Positions 52,786 to 60,543 of a stretch of 64,000 bases of DNA are shown here, in pieces (the first letter of the stretch is position 1; every line of letters begins with the position of its first letter). The DNA lies in NCBI RefSeq assembly GCF_004323635.1, contig NZ_CP036515.1, positions 1,440,501 through 1,504,500 on the forward strand, given 5' to 3'. The translations under genes and the position numbers were made by a program. The DNA is from Lichenihabitans psoromatis. GTDB lineage: Bacteria > Pseudomonadota > Alphaproteobacteria > Rhizobiales > Beijerinckiaceae. A model generated the notes under the pieces. The model ran no database searches. It saw nothing but the letters and a program-made list of their open reading frames with translations, and was not told the DNA's origin.

Positions 52786-54789
52786 CTGTTCGCCAAGATC
52801 CTGATTGCCAATCGCGGCGAGATCGCCTGCCGCATCATCAAAACGGCTCGCCGCCTGGGGATCGCCACCGTGGCGGTCTATTCGGAGGCGGACCGGGATG
52901 CGCTGCATGTCGAGATGGCCGACGAGGCTGTGGCGATCGGCCCTGCGGCGGCGGCGCAATCCTATCTGCTGATCGACAACATCGTGGAGGCCTGCCGGCA
53001 GACCGGGGCCGAGGCGGTGCATCCGGGCTATGGGTTCCTGTCGGAACGCGCGGCCTTTCCCGAGGCTTTGGCGGCGGCCGGCCTTACCTTCATCGGGCCG
53101 AACCCCGGCGCCATCCGGGCCATGGGCGACAAGATCGAGTCGAAAAAATTCGCCAATGCGGCGAATGTCACGACCGTGCCGGGCCATCTCGGCATCATCG
53201 AGGATGCCGAAAGCGCCGTGATGATCGCGGCCGATATCGGCTATCCGGTGATGATCAAGGCCTCGGCGGGCGGCGGCGGCAAGGGCATGCGGATCGCCTT
53301 CGATGCGGCGCAGGTGCGCGAGGGTTTTGCGCGCGCTCGCTCGGAAGCCGCGACTGCGTTCGGCGACGACCGGGTGTTCGTCGAAAAATTCATCACCGAT
53401 CCGCGCCACATCGAAATCCAGGTGCTGGGCGATAAACACGGCAACGTGGTCTATCTCGGCGAGCGGGAATGCTCGATCCAGCGCCGCAACCAAAAGGTGC
53501 TGGAGGAAGCGCCCTCGCCGTTGCTCGACGAGGCGACGCGGCGCCTGATGGGCGAGCAGGCGGTGGCGCTGGCCAAGGCCGTGCATTACGATTCGGCCGG
53601 TACGGTCGAATTCGTGGCCGGGCAGGACAAATCCTTCTTCTTCCTCGAGATGAACACGCGGCTGCAGGTCGAGCATCCGGTGACCGAACTCGTGACCGGG
53701 CTCGATCTCGTCGAGGAGATGATCCGCATCGCGGCCGGGGAGCCGCTTCGCATCCGGCAGGAGGATGTGGTGATGCGCGGCTGGGCGGTCGAAAGCCGCA
53801 TCTATGCCGAGGATCCGACGCGCGGCTTCATGCCCTCGACCGGGCGGGTCCGCACCTATCGGCCGCCGCAGGAGGGCACCGACGCCGGCATTACGGTGCG
53901 GGTGGATTCGGGCCTCGTCGAAGGCGGCGAGGTGTCGATCTATTATGATCCGATGATCGCCAAGCTGATCACGCATGCGCCGACCCGATCCTTGGCCGTG
54001 GCGGCGCAGGCACGGGCGCTGGATGCCTTTGCGATCGACGGCATCCGCCACAACATCCCGTTTCTGTCGACACTGATGACCCATCCGCGCTGGAAAGAGG
54101 CGCGGCTGTCGACGGCCTTCATCGCGGACGAGTTTCCGGACGGCTTCGCCAACCATGTGCCGACGGGCGTTGCGGCGCGGCGGTTCGCGGCGGTGGCGGG
54201 CGCGATCGACCATCTGCTTAACCAGCGCAAGCGCGGCATTTCGGGGCAGCTGCATGCGGCCCGGCCGGTGGCGTTCGATACGGCGCGCGTCGCTCGCGTG
54301 GGGGAGCAGCATTTCCGCTTCACCATCGTGACGACGGGCGGCGGGGCGCTGCTGCGCTTCGAGGATGGCGGCCTCAGCGAGGTGCGCTCGACCTGGCGGC
54401 CGGGCGCGCCGGTGTGGACCGGCACGATCGATGGGGCTTCGGTGGCGTTCCAGGTGCGGCCGCATCTCAACGGCGTGCTGCTGATGCATGGTGGCGCGGT
54501 GGCCGAGGTGCAGGTGTTGACGACGCGCGAGGCGGAGTTGGCGGCGCTGATGCCCGTGAAGGTGCTGGGCGACAGCGGCAAGGTCGTGCTCTGCCCGATG
54601 CCGGGTCTGGTGACCGCGATCCGGGTCACGATCGGGCAGGATGTAAAGGCCGGTGAGCCGCTGGCGGTGGTCGAGGCCATGAAGATGGAGAATGTGCTGC
54701 TGGCCGAGCGGGACGGCACCATCGCGTCGATCGCGGCCAAGCCGGGCGACAGCATCGCGGTGGATGCGGTGCTGATGGAATTCGCCTGA
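52786..54789 (+). CDS. pccA: Propionyl/acetyl-CoA carboxylase alpha subunit (biotin carboxylase plus biotin carrier), probable CTG start
   Basis: About 667 residues. Biotin carboxylase: (L)FAKILIANRGEIACRII, HPGYGFLSE, ASAGGGGKGMRI (ATP-grasp glycine loop, ~residues 160-172), EMNTRLQVEHPVTE (~285-298). A middle BT domain follows and the carrier ends in VVEAMKMENVLL with the biotinyl Lys in AMKM. It carboxylates biotin for PccB. No ATG/GTG/TTG occurs at the family's expected start; CTG at 52786, six to seven bases after GACGAGG, gives the usual FxKILIANRG. ATG 52690 would add 32 unlikely residues and would lie before a likely -10 (TATAGA, ~52744). Confidence 0.9.
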   Translation: MFAKILIANRGEIACRIIKTARRLGIATVAVYSEADRDALHVEMADEAVAIGPAAAAQSYLLIDNIVEACRQTGAEAVHPGYGFLSERAAFPEALAAAGLTFIGPNPGAIRAMGDKIESKKFANAANVTTVPGHLGIIEDAESAVMIAADIGYPVMIKASAGGGGKGMRIAFDAAQVREGFARARSEAATAFGDDRVFVEKFITDPRHIEIQVLGDKHGNVVYLGERECSIQRRNQKVLEEAPSPLLDEATRRLMGEQAVALAKAVHYDSAGTVEFVAGQDKSFFFLEMNTRLQVEHPVTELVTGLDLVEEMIRIAAGEPLRIRQEDVVMRGWAVESRIYAEDPTRGFMPSTGRVRTYRPPQEGTDAGITVRVDSGLVEGGEVSIYYDPMIAKLITHAPTRSLAVAAQARALDAFAIDGIRHNIPFLSTLMTHPRWKEARLSTAFIADEFPDGFANHVPTGVAARRFAAVAGAIDHLLNQRKRGISGQLHAARPVAFDTARVARVGEQHFRFTIVTTGGGALLRFEDGGLSEVRSTWRPGAPVWTGTIDGASVAFQVRPHLNGVLLMHGGAVAEVQVLTTREAELAALMPVKVLGDSGKVVLCPMPGLVTAIRVTIGQDVKAGEPLAVVEAMKMENVLLAERDGTIASIAAKPGDSIAVDAVLMEFA

Positions 54790-54902
54790 CGCTCGCGGTT
54801 TCGGGCCGGATCGAGCGTCGGCAAGCCTGTCATCGGCCATCCGTCGATAAAGCTTTGGAATGTGTCTTTTTTGCAGAGTCGTTGTTTTCGGCAAGATGCT
54901 GG

Positions 54903-54917
54903 TTAATCAAGCCTAAA
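54903..54917 (+). promoter_or_regulatory. Imperfect CtrA-like site upstream of sciP
   Basis: TTAA-TCAAGCC-TAAA, one mismatch to TTAA-N7-TTAA. It is 70 bases upstream of a better site and may act with it. Confidence 0.35.
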
Positions 54918-54973
54918 ACTGTGTATCGAAGAGAAGCAACTTTGCTGCTGAAACCATGTCGGCGTGGGTAATC

Positions 54974-54989
54974 TTAACGAAATGGTAAC
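54974..54989 (+). promoter_or_regulatory. CtrA-type site upstream of sciP
   Basis: TTAA-CGAAATG-GTAAC matches TTAA-N7-TTAAC with one mismatch. It sits 99 bases before sciP. In Caulobacter sciP is activated by CtrA and SciP then inhibits CtrA, so the site fits a conserved loop. Confidence 0.6.
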
Positions 54990-55087
54990 AACTTGGCTCC
55001 ATCGCGTGATTTGGGCTTATCCAAACTTTAAGTCGCTGGTCCTACATTGTGATCGAGCGCGTAGAGTTTGTGTTTGCGAGTTGACCA

Positions 55088-55363
55088 ATGGTGGAAATGC
55101 TTCGGCCCCGAGTCAAATATGTCATCGGGCCAGATGGAAGTCCTTTGACGATCGCGGATTTGCCACCGCCCTCCACCAAGCGCTGGGTCATCCGGCGCAA
55201 GGCCGAGGTTGTGGCGGCGGTTCGCGGCGGCCTTCTGTCGCTCGAGGAAGCCTGCAGTCGCTATACGCTGACCGTCGACGAATTCCTGAGCTGGCAAATG
55301 TCGATCGACCAGCATGGCCTCGCCGGCCTGCGGACCACACGGATTCAGCACTACCGTCAGTGA
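55088..55363 (+). CDS. sciP: CtrA inhibitor SciP (DUF1153)
   Basis: A 91-residue helix-turn-helix protein, very close to the SciP/DUF1153 pattern: RPRVKYVIGPDGSPLTIADLPPPSTKRWVIRRKAEVVAAVRGGLLSLEEACSRY and TLTVDEFLSWQ, ending GLRTTRIQ. SciP binds CtrA and blocks its activation of target promoters in the alphaproteobacterial cell cycle. ATG 55088 (another ATG three codons later). Its stop overlaps the GTG of the next gene. Two CtrA-like sites lie upstream. Confidence 0.95.
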   Translation: MVEMLRPRVKYVIGPDGSPLTIADLPPPSTKRWVIRRKAEVVAAVRGGLLSLEEACSRYTLTVDEFLSWQMSIDQHGLAGLRTTRIQHYRQ

Positions 55364-56577
55364 CGGCGTCGTCATGGGCGTCGCGCCAGGGCGTCCTGCC
55401 GCTCGGGGCGGCGCGTCGCGCAGTGTTGGCGGTCGTGGTGCTGCTGCTGCCGGTTCTGGCCAATATGGCTCTGGCGCAGCCCGGCAACCCTCCTGCTCCC
55501 CCCGTCGTTCATCTCACCGGTTCTCCCGAGATCGTTTTTGCGGCTCCGCGTGATGCCTGCGATGGCGATGACGTTCCCGATGCCCCGGCCCGCGCATTTC
55601 GCGAGGCCCATGGCGGTGTAAGGCTGTTCGGGCTGCATACGAAGAACCGCAACCTCACCGGCCCCGATCTTGGCACCCTCACGATCGATTGCCGGCCCAC
55701 ACTCGTCTCGCATGGCAATGCGGACCCGGCGGCTTACGACGACCAGAGTTGGATCACCGCGACCTGGACGCGCGACGGCACGATCGTCGATGCCCTGATC
55801 CACCACGAATATCAGGCCAACCAACACCCCGGCCGATGCCGCTTCGCGGATTATATGCAATGTTGGTTCAATACCGTGCTGGCCGCACGCTCGACCGATG
55901 GTGGCGCGACCTTCGTCAAGGAGCAGCACCCCGTCGTCGCCTCGGCCCCCTTCGGCCAGGAGGTCGGGCAGGGGAGGCATCGTGGCTTCTTCAATCCCTC
56001 GAACATCGTCTCGGACGGGCCTTGGCTTTATGTCATGGCCTCGACGACGGGGTGGGACGGGCAGCCGAACGGCGTTTGCCTGTTCCGCACCGCGACGCCC
56101 GGCGATCCGCAATCCTGGCGCGCCTTCGATGGTCACGGCTTTTCGGTCGCCTTTGCGGATCCGTATAAGCGCCGCATGGAGCGTCAACCGGCTTGTGCTC
56201 CGATCGGTCCGTTCCCGGCCCCGGTCGGGTCACTGGTGCGGCGGCGGTCCGGCGGTGACTGGCTCGCCGTATTCCAAGCCAAGGCGGACCAGACGCTGTT
56301 TCCGGTGTCTGGCTTTTATGTCGCCAGCTCGCGTGATCTGTTGACCTGGAGCGACCCGCGTCTGCTGCTGCCGGGGCCGACGCTCTATGACGATCCGTGC
56401 CGATCGGGCGGTCAATTGCTCGCCTATCCTGCGATCCTCGACCGTCATGACGCCTCGCGCAACTTCGATCAAAGCGGCGATGATCCGGACCTTTACTATG
56501 TGACGCTCGCGGTGGAGGGATGCACGGTCACGAGCCGCAGAACCCTCCTGCGCCGGACGCTTGCGCTCGGTCGTTAG
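55360..56577 (+). CDS. Secreted sialidase/BNR-like beta-propeller protein
   Basis: A 405-residue protein beginning at GTG 55360, coupled by GTGA overlap to sciP. N-terminal signal peptide AARRAVLAVVVLLLPVLANMALAQ. The mature part has an Asp-box (LAARSTDGGATFVKEQ) as in sialidase and related beta-propellers, and further segments such as SNIVSDGPWLYVMASTTGWDG, FAVFQAKADQTLFPVSGFYVASSRDLLTWS. Several Cys occur (~8). A glycan-binding or glycosidase role is possible but the catalytic set of sialidase cannot be seen. No link to cell cycle is known. Confidence 0.7.
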   Translation: MTASSWASRQGVLPLGAARRAVLAVVVLLLPVLANMALAQPGNPPAPPVVHLTGSPEIVFAAPRDACDGDDVPDAPARAFREAHGGVRLFGLHTKNRNLTGPDLGTLTIDCRPTLVSHGNADPAAYDDQSWITATWTRDGTIVDALIHHEYQANQHPGRCRFADYMQCWFNTVLAARSTDGGATFVKEQHPVVASAPFGQEVGQGRHRGFFNPSNIVSDGPWLYVMASTTGWDGQPNGVCLFRTATPGDPQSWRAFDGHGFSVAFADPYKRRMERQPACAPIGPFPAPVGSLVRRRSGGDWLAVFQAKADQTLFPVSGFYVASSRDLLTWSDPRLLLPGPTLYDDPCRSGGQLLAYPAILDRHDASRNFDQSGDDPDLYYVTLAVEGCTVTSRRTLLRRTLALGR

Positions 56578-56627
56578 TCACCACCTCCACGTGTACAAAC
56601 GACTTCTACAAAGGAGGACGACCGACT

Positions 56628-56690
56628 ATGGTCATAACGCGACGCGTCGACACCCTTGTGCCGGAAGCCGTCGCGTCAACATTCCCGTGA
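56628..56690 (+). CDS. Possible 20-codon leader ORF before the diguanylate cyclase
   Basis: ATG 56628 is preceded by AAAGGAGG (56610-56617, spacing ten), the strongest ribosome site nearby. The frame encodes 20 residues (MVITRRVDTLVPEAVASTFP) and ends in TGA, 12 bases before the GGDEF gene and in the same reading frame as it. It may be a regulatory leader, or the ancestral start interrupted by a stop. No conservation can be tested here. Confidence 0.3.
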   Translation: MVITRRVDTLVPEAVASTFP

Positions 56691-56702
56691 CCGACGCGCC
56701 CT

Positions 56703-57962
56703 ATGGTTCTGGATCTCCCGACACTCTTCGTCGCCTGTATGCTCGTGGCCGGTCTGTCGGTGGCGATCTGCGTGGCGACATGGCTGCAGGATCGACAGCA
56801 GGATGCCATGCTGTGGATGGCGGGATGCTGCTTCCTCGGCGGGGCCGGCACGCTGCTGCGCTTCGAATTGCCGGAGCGCTTGGGCATTTTATCGGGCAAC
56901 CTCGCGTTTTTCCTCGCCTTTGCATCGCTTTGGGCGGCCAGCAGAGTTGTCGATGGGCGGCGGCCGAGCGCTTTGCCCTTTCTCCTTCCTTGCGCGATTT
57001 GGATCCTGGCGTTCTGGATCCCCGGTTTCGCCGAGAGTTTGAGGGCGCGGATCGTGCTCGCCTCGATCCTCGATCTGATGCTGGTCGCGATGACGATGTT
57101 TCAGTTCTGGTCGAAGCGGCGGAGCGGGCCACCGGCCCGATGGATGATCGTCGGATTGCTGGCGTTTCAAAGCCTGTTGCTGGTGGGCCGGATCATCCGC
57201 ACCGGGATTGCCAGTGGCGCGGGTTTATCGACCCAGGCCCTGCACAGCCTTGGCCTCGTGGCTCTGACCACCATCGGATTCTCGCTGATGGTGACCTTTG
57301 CGATGATCCTTCTGGTGAAAGAGAGGGCGGAGCGCCAGCACCGGTCCGACGCCGAGACCGATGGGCTCACTGGTTTGCCGAACAGGCGGCTGTTCGATAA
57401 GGCGATGCCGCTCGCTTATGCCAAGGCGAGGCAAACCGGGAACTCCCTCGCGCTGCTGATGATCGACGTCGATGCGTTCAAGCGGTTCAACGATCATCAC
57501 GGGCATCCCGCCGGCGACGCATGCCTTCGCACGGTCGCGACCACCCTGGCGGCCGGCGTGCGACCGGGCGACATCACCTGTCGCTATGGTGGCGAGGAAT
57601 TTGCGGTCATCCTTCCGCAGACCGATCAGGTTGGCGCGGTGGCAATCGCCGAGCGGCTTCGGCTCGCGATCCGGGCTCTGGCCTTGCCGCATGGGGATGC
57701 GGATGACAAGTCGATCGTCACGATTAGCCTCGGCTGTGCCGCTGCCGCTCCATGCGACGCGCCCGATGTCGGCAGCGCCTCCCTGATCGCCGAATTGCTG
57801 CGTGCGGCGGATCAGGCTTTGTATATCGCCAAGACGAGCGGCCGCGATGCCACCCGCGCGATCGAGGTTGTGTTAGCGGAGCCGGTGATGCCTCAGCCGC
57901 TCACCTGTCTGTCAGCAGCGTCAGCGCCGCTTCATGCACCTGAGGGTCCCCGGCTGCAATAA
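56703..57962 (+). CDS. Membrane-bound diguanylate cyclase (GGDEF domain)
   Basis: A 419-residue protein. About six membrane helices (residues ~5-215) form a sensory part with no recognised ligand motif; a GGDEF domain follows (~235-390): DAETDGLTGLPNRRLF, LLMIDVDAFKRFNDHHGHPAGDACL, and the active site RYGGEEFAVI with an RPGD inhibitory site five residues upstream. It makes cyclic di-GMP. The ATG used has no clear ribosome site; a strong one lies further upstream before a short in-frame ORF. The end overlaps the hisN-like gene by 62 bases. Confidence 0.92.
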   Translation: MVLDLPTLFVACMLVAGLSVAICVATWLQDRQQDAMLWMAGCCFLGGAGTLLRFELPERLGILSGNLAFFLAFASLWAASRVVDGRRPSALPFLLPCAIWILAFWIPGFAESLRARIVLASILDLMLVAMTMFQFWSKRRSGPPARWMIVGLLAFQSLLLVGRIIRTGIASGAGLSTQALHSLGLVALTTIGFSLMVTFAMILLVKERAERQHRSDAETDGLTGLPNRRLFDKAMPLAYAKARQTGNSLALLMIDVDAFKRFNDHHGHPAGDACLRTVATTLAAGVRPGDITCRYGGEEFAVILPQTDQVGAVAIAERLRLAIRALALPHGDADDKSIVTISLGCAAAAPCDAPDVGSASLIAELLRAADQALYIAKTSGRDATRAIEVVLAEPVMPQPLTCLSAASAPLHAPEGPRLQ

Positions 57963-58701
57963 TCCGGCCGCCCTTGGCCGCATTCCCGCCGTCCCAAGTC
58001 GTCACGACGCCACCGGCGCCTTCGATGATCGGGATGAGTGGCGCAATATCATACGGCTTCAGCCCCGCCTCGATCACGAGATCGACATGCCCCGCCGCGA
58101 GCATGCAATAGGCGTAGCAGTCGCCGCCGAAGCGGGGGAGCCGCACCTCGCGCTCGACGCGTTGATAGAGGGCATGCTCCTCCTCGCTCATCAGCAACGG
58201 ACTGGTGGTCAAGAGAGTAGCGTCGCCCAGGCTCGCGCAAGTCCGCGTGGTAAGGTGCTGGGTGATCGGCGTGTCGTGGCTGTTGTGACCCGACCAGGTT
58301 GCGCGCCCGCCATCCCCGAAGAAGCGTTCGCGCGTGAACGGCTGGCTCATCATCCCGTAGGCAGGCTGGCCGTGGTGTTCGAGCCCGATGAGCGTGCCCC
58401 AGAGCGGAAGTCCGGAGATGAAGCTCTTGGTTCCGTCGATCGGATCCAGCACCCAAACGTAATCCGCATCGGATTGATGATCGGGGAATTCCTCACCGAC
58501 GATGCCATGGGCCGGGAACGTATCGAGGATCATCCGGCGCATGACCGTCTCGGCGGCGCGGTCCGCCTCCGTGACCGGATCGAAGGCCGCACCGATGGCT
58601 TTATCCTGCGTCGCAACCCGCGTGCGGAAGAACGGCAGGATTATGTCGCCGGCGGCTTTCGCCAGATCGGACACGAAGGCTTCGAAGTCGACTGTGGTCA
58701 T
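57901..58701 (-). CDS. hisN: Inositol-monophosphatase family phosphatase, histidinol-phosphatase type
   Basis: A 266-residue Mg-dependent phosphatase. Motifs: IVGEEFPDHQ (~residues 64-73), DYVWVLDPIDGTKSFISGLPLWG (~80-101, metal-binding Asp in DPIDGT), and FGGDCYAYCMLAAGHVDLVIEAGLKPYDIAPLIPII (~190-226). The LDPIDGTKSF pattern matches HisN (histidinol-phosphate phosphatase) more than inositol phosphatase; the substrate is inferred. It converges on and overlaps the GGDEF gene. Confidence 0.85.
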   Translation of the reverse strand: MTTVDFEAFVSDLAKAAGDIILPFFRTRVATQDKAIGAAFDPVTEADRAAETVMRRMILDTFPAHGIVGEEFPDHQSDADYVWVLDPIDGTKSFISGLPLWGTLIGLEHHGQPAYGMMSQPFTRERFFGDGGRATWSGHNSHDTPITQHLTTRTCASLGDATLLTTSPLLMSEEEHALYQRVEREVRLPRFGGDCYAYCMLAAGHVDLVIEAGLKPYDIAPLIPIIEGAGGVVTTWDGGNAAKGGRIIAAGDPQVHEAALTLLTDR

Positions 58702-58809
58702 GCTGGCTCCGGGTCACCGTGAAAGCGTGAGAGTATTCGCTCGGTCGGCGGGAATTATTGCAAGGGGCTTGCATTTGTTGCAGTGCGATGGCATATTGCG
58801 GCGGTGCGG

Positions 58810-58896
58810 CAATGATCTTGCTGCATATGCCCTCCTTGGGCGTTTCCTCCCTAGACTTGGGCCGCTTGTGGTAACGCGAGCGGCCTCTTTCGTTTT
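58810..58896 (+). ncRNA. Probable small RNA of the mmgR/suhB (alpha-r8) family
   Basis: A plus-strand intergenic block between hisN and the amidohydrolase gene. It contains TTTCCTCCCT (58843-58852), the conserved unpaired decamer of the rhizobial MmgR/suhB RNAs, preceded by a CCC-TCCTT-GGG hairpin and followed by a GGCCGCT/AGCGGCC terminator-type stem (58860-58885) and CTCTTTCGTTTT. The suhB-motif RNA was named for its place near an inositol-phosphatase-type gene, as here. No protein frame fits the strand. End points are approximate. Confidence 0.65.
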
Positions 58897-58949
58897 GGTG
58901 GCAGGTTTTTCGGCCGAGGTCCATCCGAGCGCTGATGCCTCGGCACCGT

Positions 58950-59909
58950 TTACTCCGCTGCAGCGCGTTCGGTCGCGCTCATGCCGTCCATCAGTGCCGC
59001 CAGAGCCGCCATGACGTCCGAGAGATGAGACGCGACCGTCTCGAAAGCCGGACCATGCTGCATCAGCCTTTCGTTCATATAAAGGGCGCGATTGACCTCG
59101 ATTTGAAGGGCATGCCGCCCTCCAGCCGGATGGCCGTAATTTTCGGTGATGAAGCCGCCCGCGTAAGGTTTGTTGCGTTCGACCGCGTAGCCAAGACCGC
59201 TGAGGACGGCATCGGCGGTTTCGGTGATGGCCCGTCCGCAACTCGTGCCATAGCGGTCACCGATGACGAAATCGGCTTTAAGCCGATCATCCCGGTTCAT
59301 CGGTCCATGGGCCGAACCCAAGGCACACGAGGGCATCGAATGGCAATCGATCAGCAGCGTCTGACCGAACTGCATCATGGCCCTGTCGACGAGGCCCTGC
59401 AGGGTCGCATGATAGGGTTTGTAGAGATATTCGATCCGGCGGATCGCTTCGTCGACGCTCAGCCGCTTCAGGTAGATTTCCTGCGCCTCGCCGACGACGC
59501 GCGCGATCGTGCCGAGCCCGCCGGCAACGCGCATGGAGCGTGAGTTGACGAAAGGTGGCAAGCGCCCGTCGAACATGCGCGGATCGAGCTCATACGGTTC
59601 GCGGTTGACGTCGAGATAGGCGCGAGGAAATCGCGCGCGCAGCAGCGGTGCCCCGAACGCCCGGGCGCCCATGAACAATTGGTCGACGAATGCATCCTCC
59701 GATCGGCGCAGGCTGATCGGATCGAGACGGGCGCTAGCGAGGAAACGCGCCGGATAGGCACTGCCCGAATGCGGTGACGACAGAACGAGGCAGGAGCCGA
59801 GCACATCCGGCTCGAGCACGTCGAAAGGTGGATCGAGTTCGGGCTCGACGATATGCCCGGCCTCGAGGGCACGATCGATCCAGCTTCCCCCCTCGACACC
59901 TTTGCTCAT
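58950..59909 (-). CDS. hutG: N-formylglutamate amidohydrolase
   Basis: A 319-residue amidohydrolase. Motifs LVLSSPHSGSAYP (~residues 42-54), LLRARFPRAYLDVNREPYELDP (~90-111), and LLIDCHSMPS (~190-199) fit the FGase family, which splits N-formyl-L-glutamate to formate and glutamate in histidine use. ATG 59909; an ATG 21 codons upstream is not favoured. No other hut gene is adjacent, and the GNAT and mdoG genes are upstream on the same strand, so a histidine role is not certain. Confidence 0.87.
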   Translation of the reverse strand: MSKGVEGGSWIDRALEAGHIVEPELDPPFDVLEPDVLGSCLVLSSPHSGSAYPARFLASARLDPISLRRSEDAFVDQLFMGARAFGAPLLRARFPRAYLDVNREPYELDPRMFDGRLPPFVNSRSMRVAGGLGTIARVVGEAQEIYLKRLSVDEAIRRIEYLYKPYHATLQGLVDRAMMQFGQTLLIDCHSMPSCALGSAHGPMNRDDRLKADFVIGDRYGTSCGRAITETADAVLSGLGYAVERNKPYAGGFITENYGHPAGGRHALQIEVNRALYMNERLMQHGPAFETVASHLSDVMAALAALMDGMSATERAAAE

Positions 59910-60042
59910 GACAGTCCTTTTTGACGATCTGGTTTCGCCTTTGCCGTAACGAACCCGGATCGGCCGCCGCACCAGGGCGCCTGATCGACCGATTTGGCTC
60001 CCCCGACCGGCTCGGCGTCAAGGCCGCATCGGTCCGGTCTGG

Positions 60043-60543
60043 TCACGTCGCGAGCGACTTTTCGAAGCGTAGCGCCGTCGCCCCGTCCTCGTAATAGCCG
60101 GGCTCGCTGCCGAACCGTCGATAAGCCGAAGCCTCATAGAGCGCGATGGCGGCAGAATTGTCGGCACGAACCTCGAGACGGACCGCACGACTGCCCCGCT
60201 TGCGGGCGCGTTCCTCGCAGGCGATGAGAAGCGCGCGTCCGATGCCGAGCCGGCCAAAGCCGGGGTCGACCGCCAACGAAAAGATGCGTCCGAGCGCCGA
60301 GCCGGCCCGAAAGCCGATCATCGCATAGCCCGCCACCACGGCCTCGTGTTCCGCCACCGGAACGTAAGTGGTCGGCGCTGCGATGAAGTAGCGCAGACTG
60401 CGGCGCGAGAGCCGATCCGACTGGAAGGCCGCCAATTCCAAGCGTTCCAGCGCGTCGAGGTCGTCCGGTCGCGCCTCGCGCAGCAGCGGTTCGGTGCGGA
60501 ACGCGGGCCGCGCGCCTAAACGGCTTTCCACGGAAAGGTCCAT
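60043..60543 (-). CDS. GNAT family N-acetyltransferase (RimI-like)
   Basis: A 166-residue acetyltransferase. The CoA-binding motif is in FSLAVDPGFGRLGIGRALLIACEERARKRG (~residues 88-117), then ALYEASAYRRFGSEPGYYEDGATAL, close to RimI/SpeG-like proteins. The acceptor is unknown. ATG 60543 lies 28 bases inside the end of mdoG, so it is co-translated with it. Confidence 0.88.
   Translation of the reverse strand: MDLSVESRLGARPAFRTEPLLREARPDDLDALERLELAAFQSDRLSRRSLRYFIAAPTTYVPVAEHEAVVAGYAMIGFRAGSALGRIFSLAVDPGFGRLGIGRALLIACEERARKRGSRAVRLEVRADNSAAIALYEASAYRRFGSEPGYYEDGATALRFEKSLAT

Noticed and set aside
54788..54819. Inverted repeat GACGCTCG/CGAGCGTC at the pccA end
   Set aside because: Loop of 16 bases and no T-run, so not supported as a terminator.
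52588..54894. A 768-codon open frame on the minus strand
   Set aside because: Antisense shadow of pccA with biased composition and no recognisable domain.
58765..58836. A short minus-strand ORF with an AAGGAGG site upstream of hisN
   Set aside because: The AAGGAGG is simply the complement of the CCTCC in the plus-strand small RNA; the 23-codon frame has no features.
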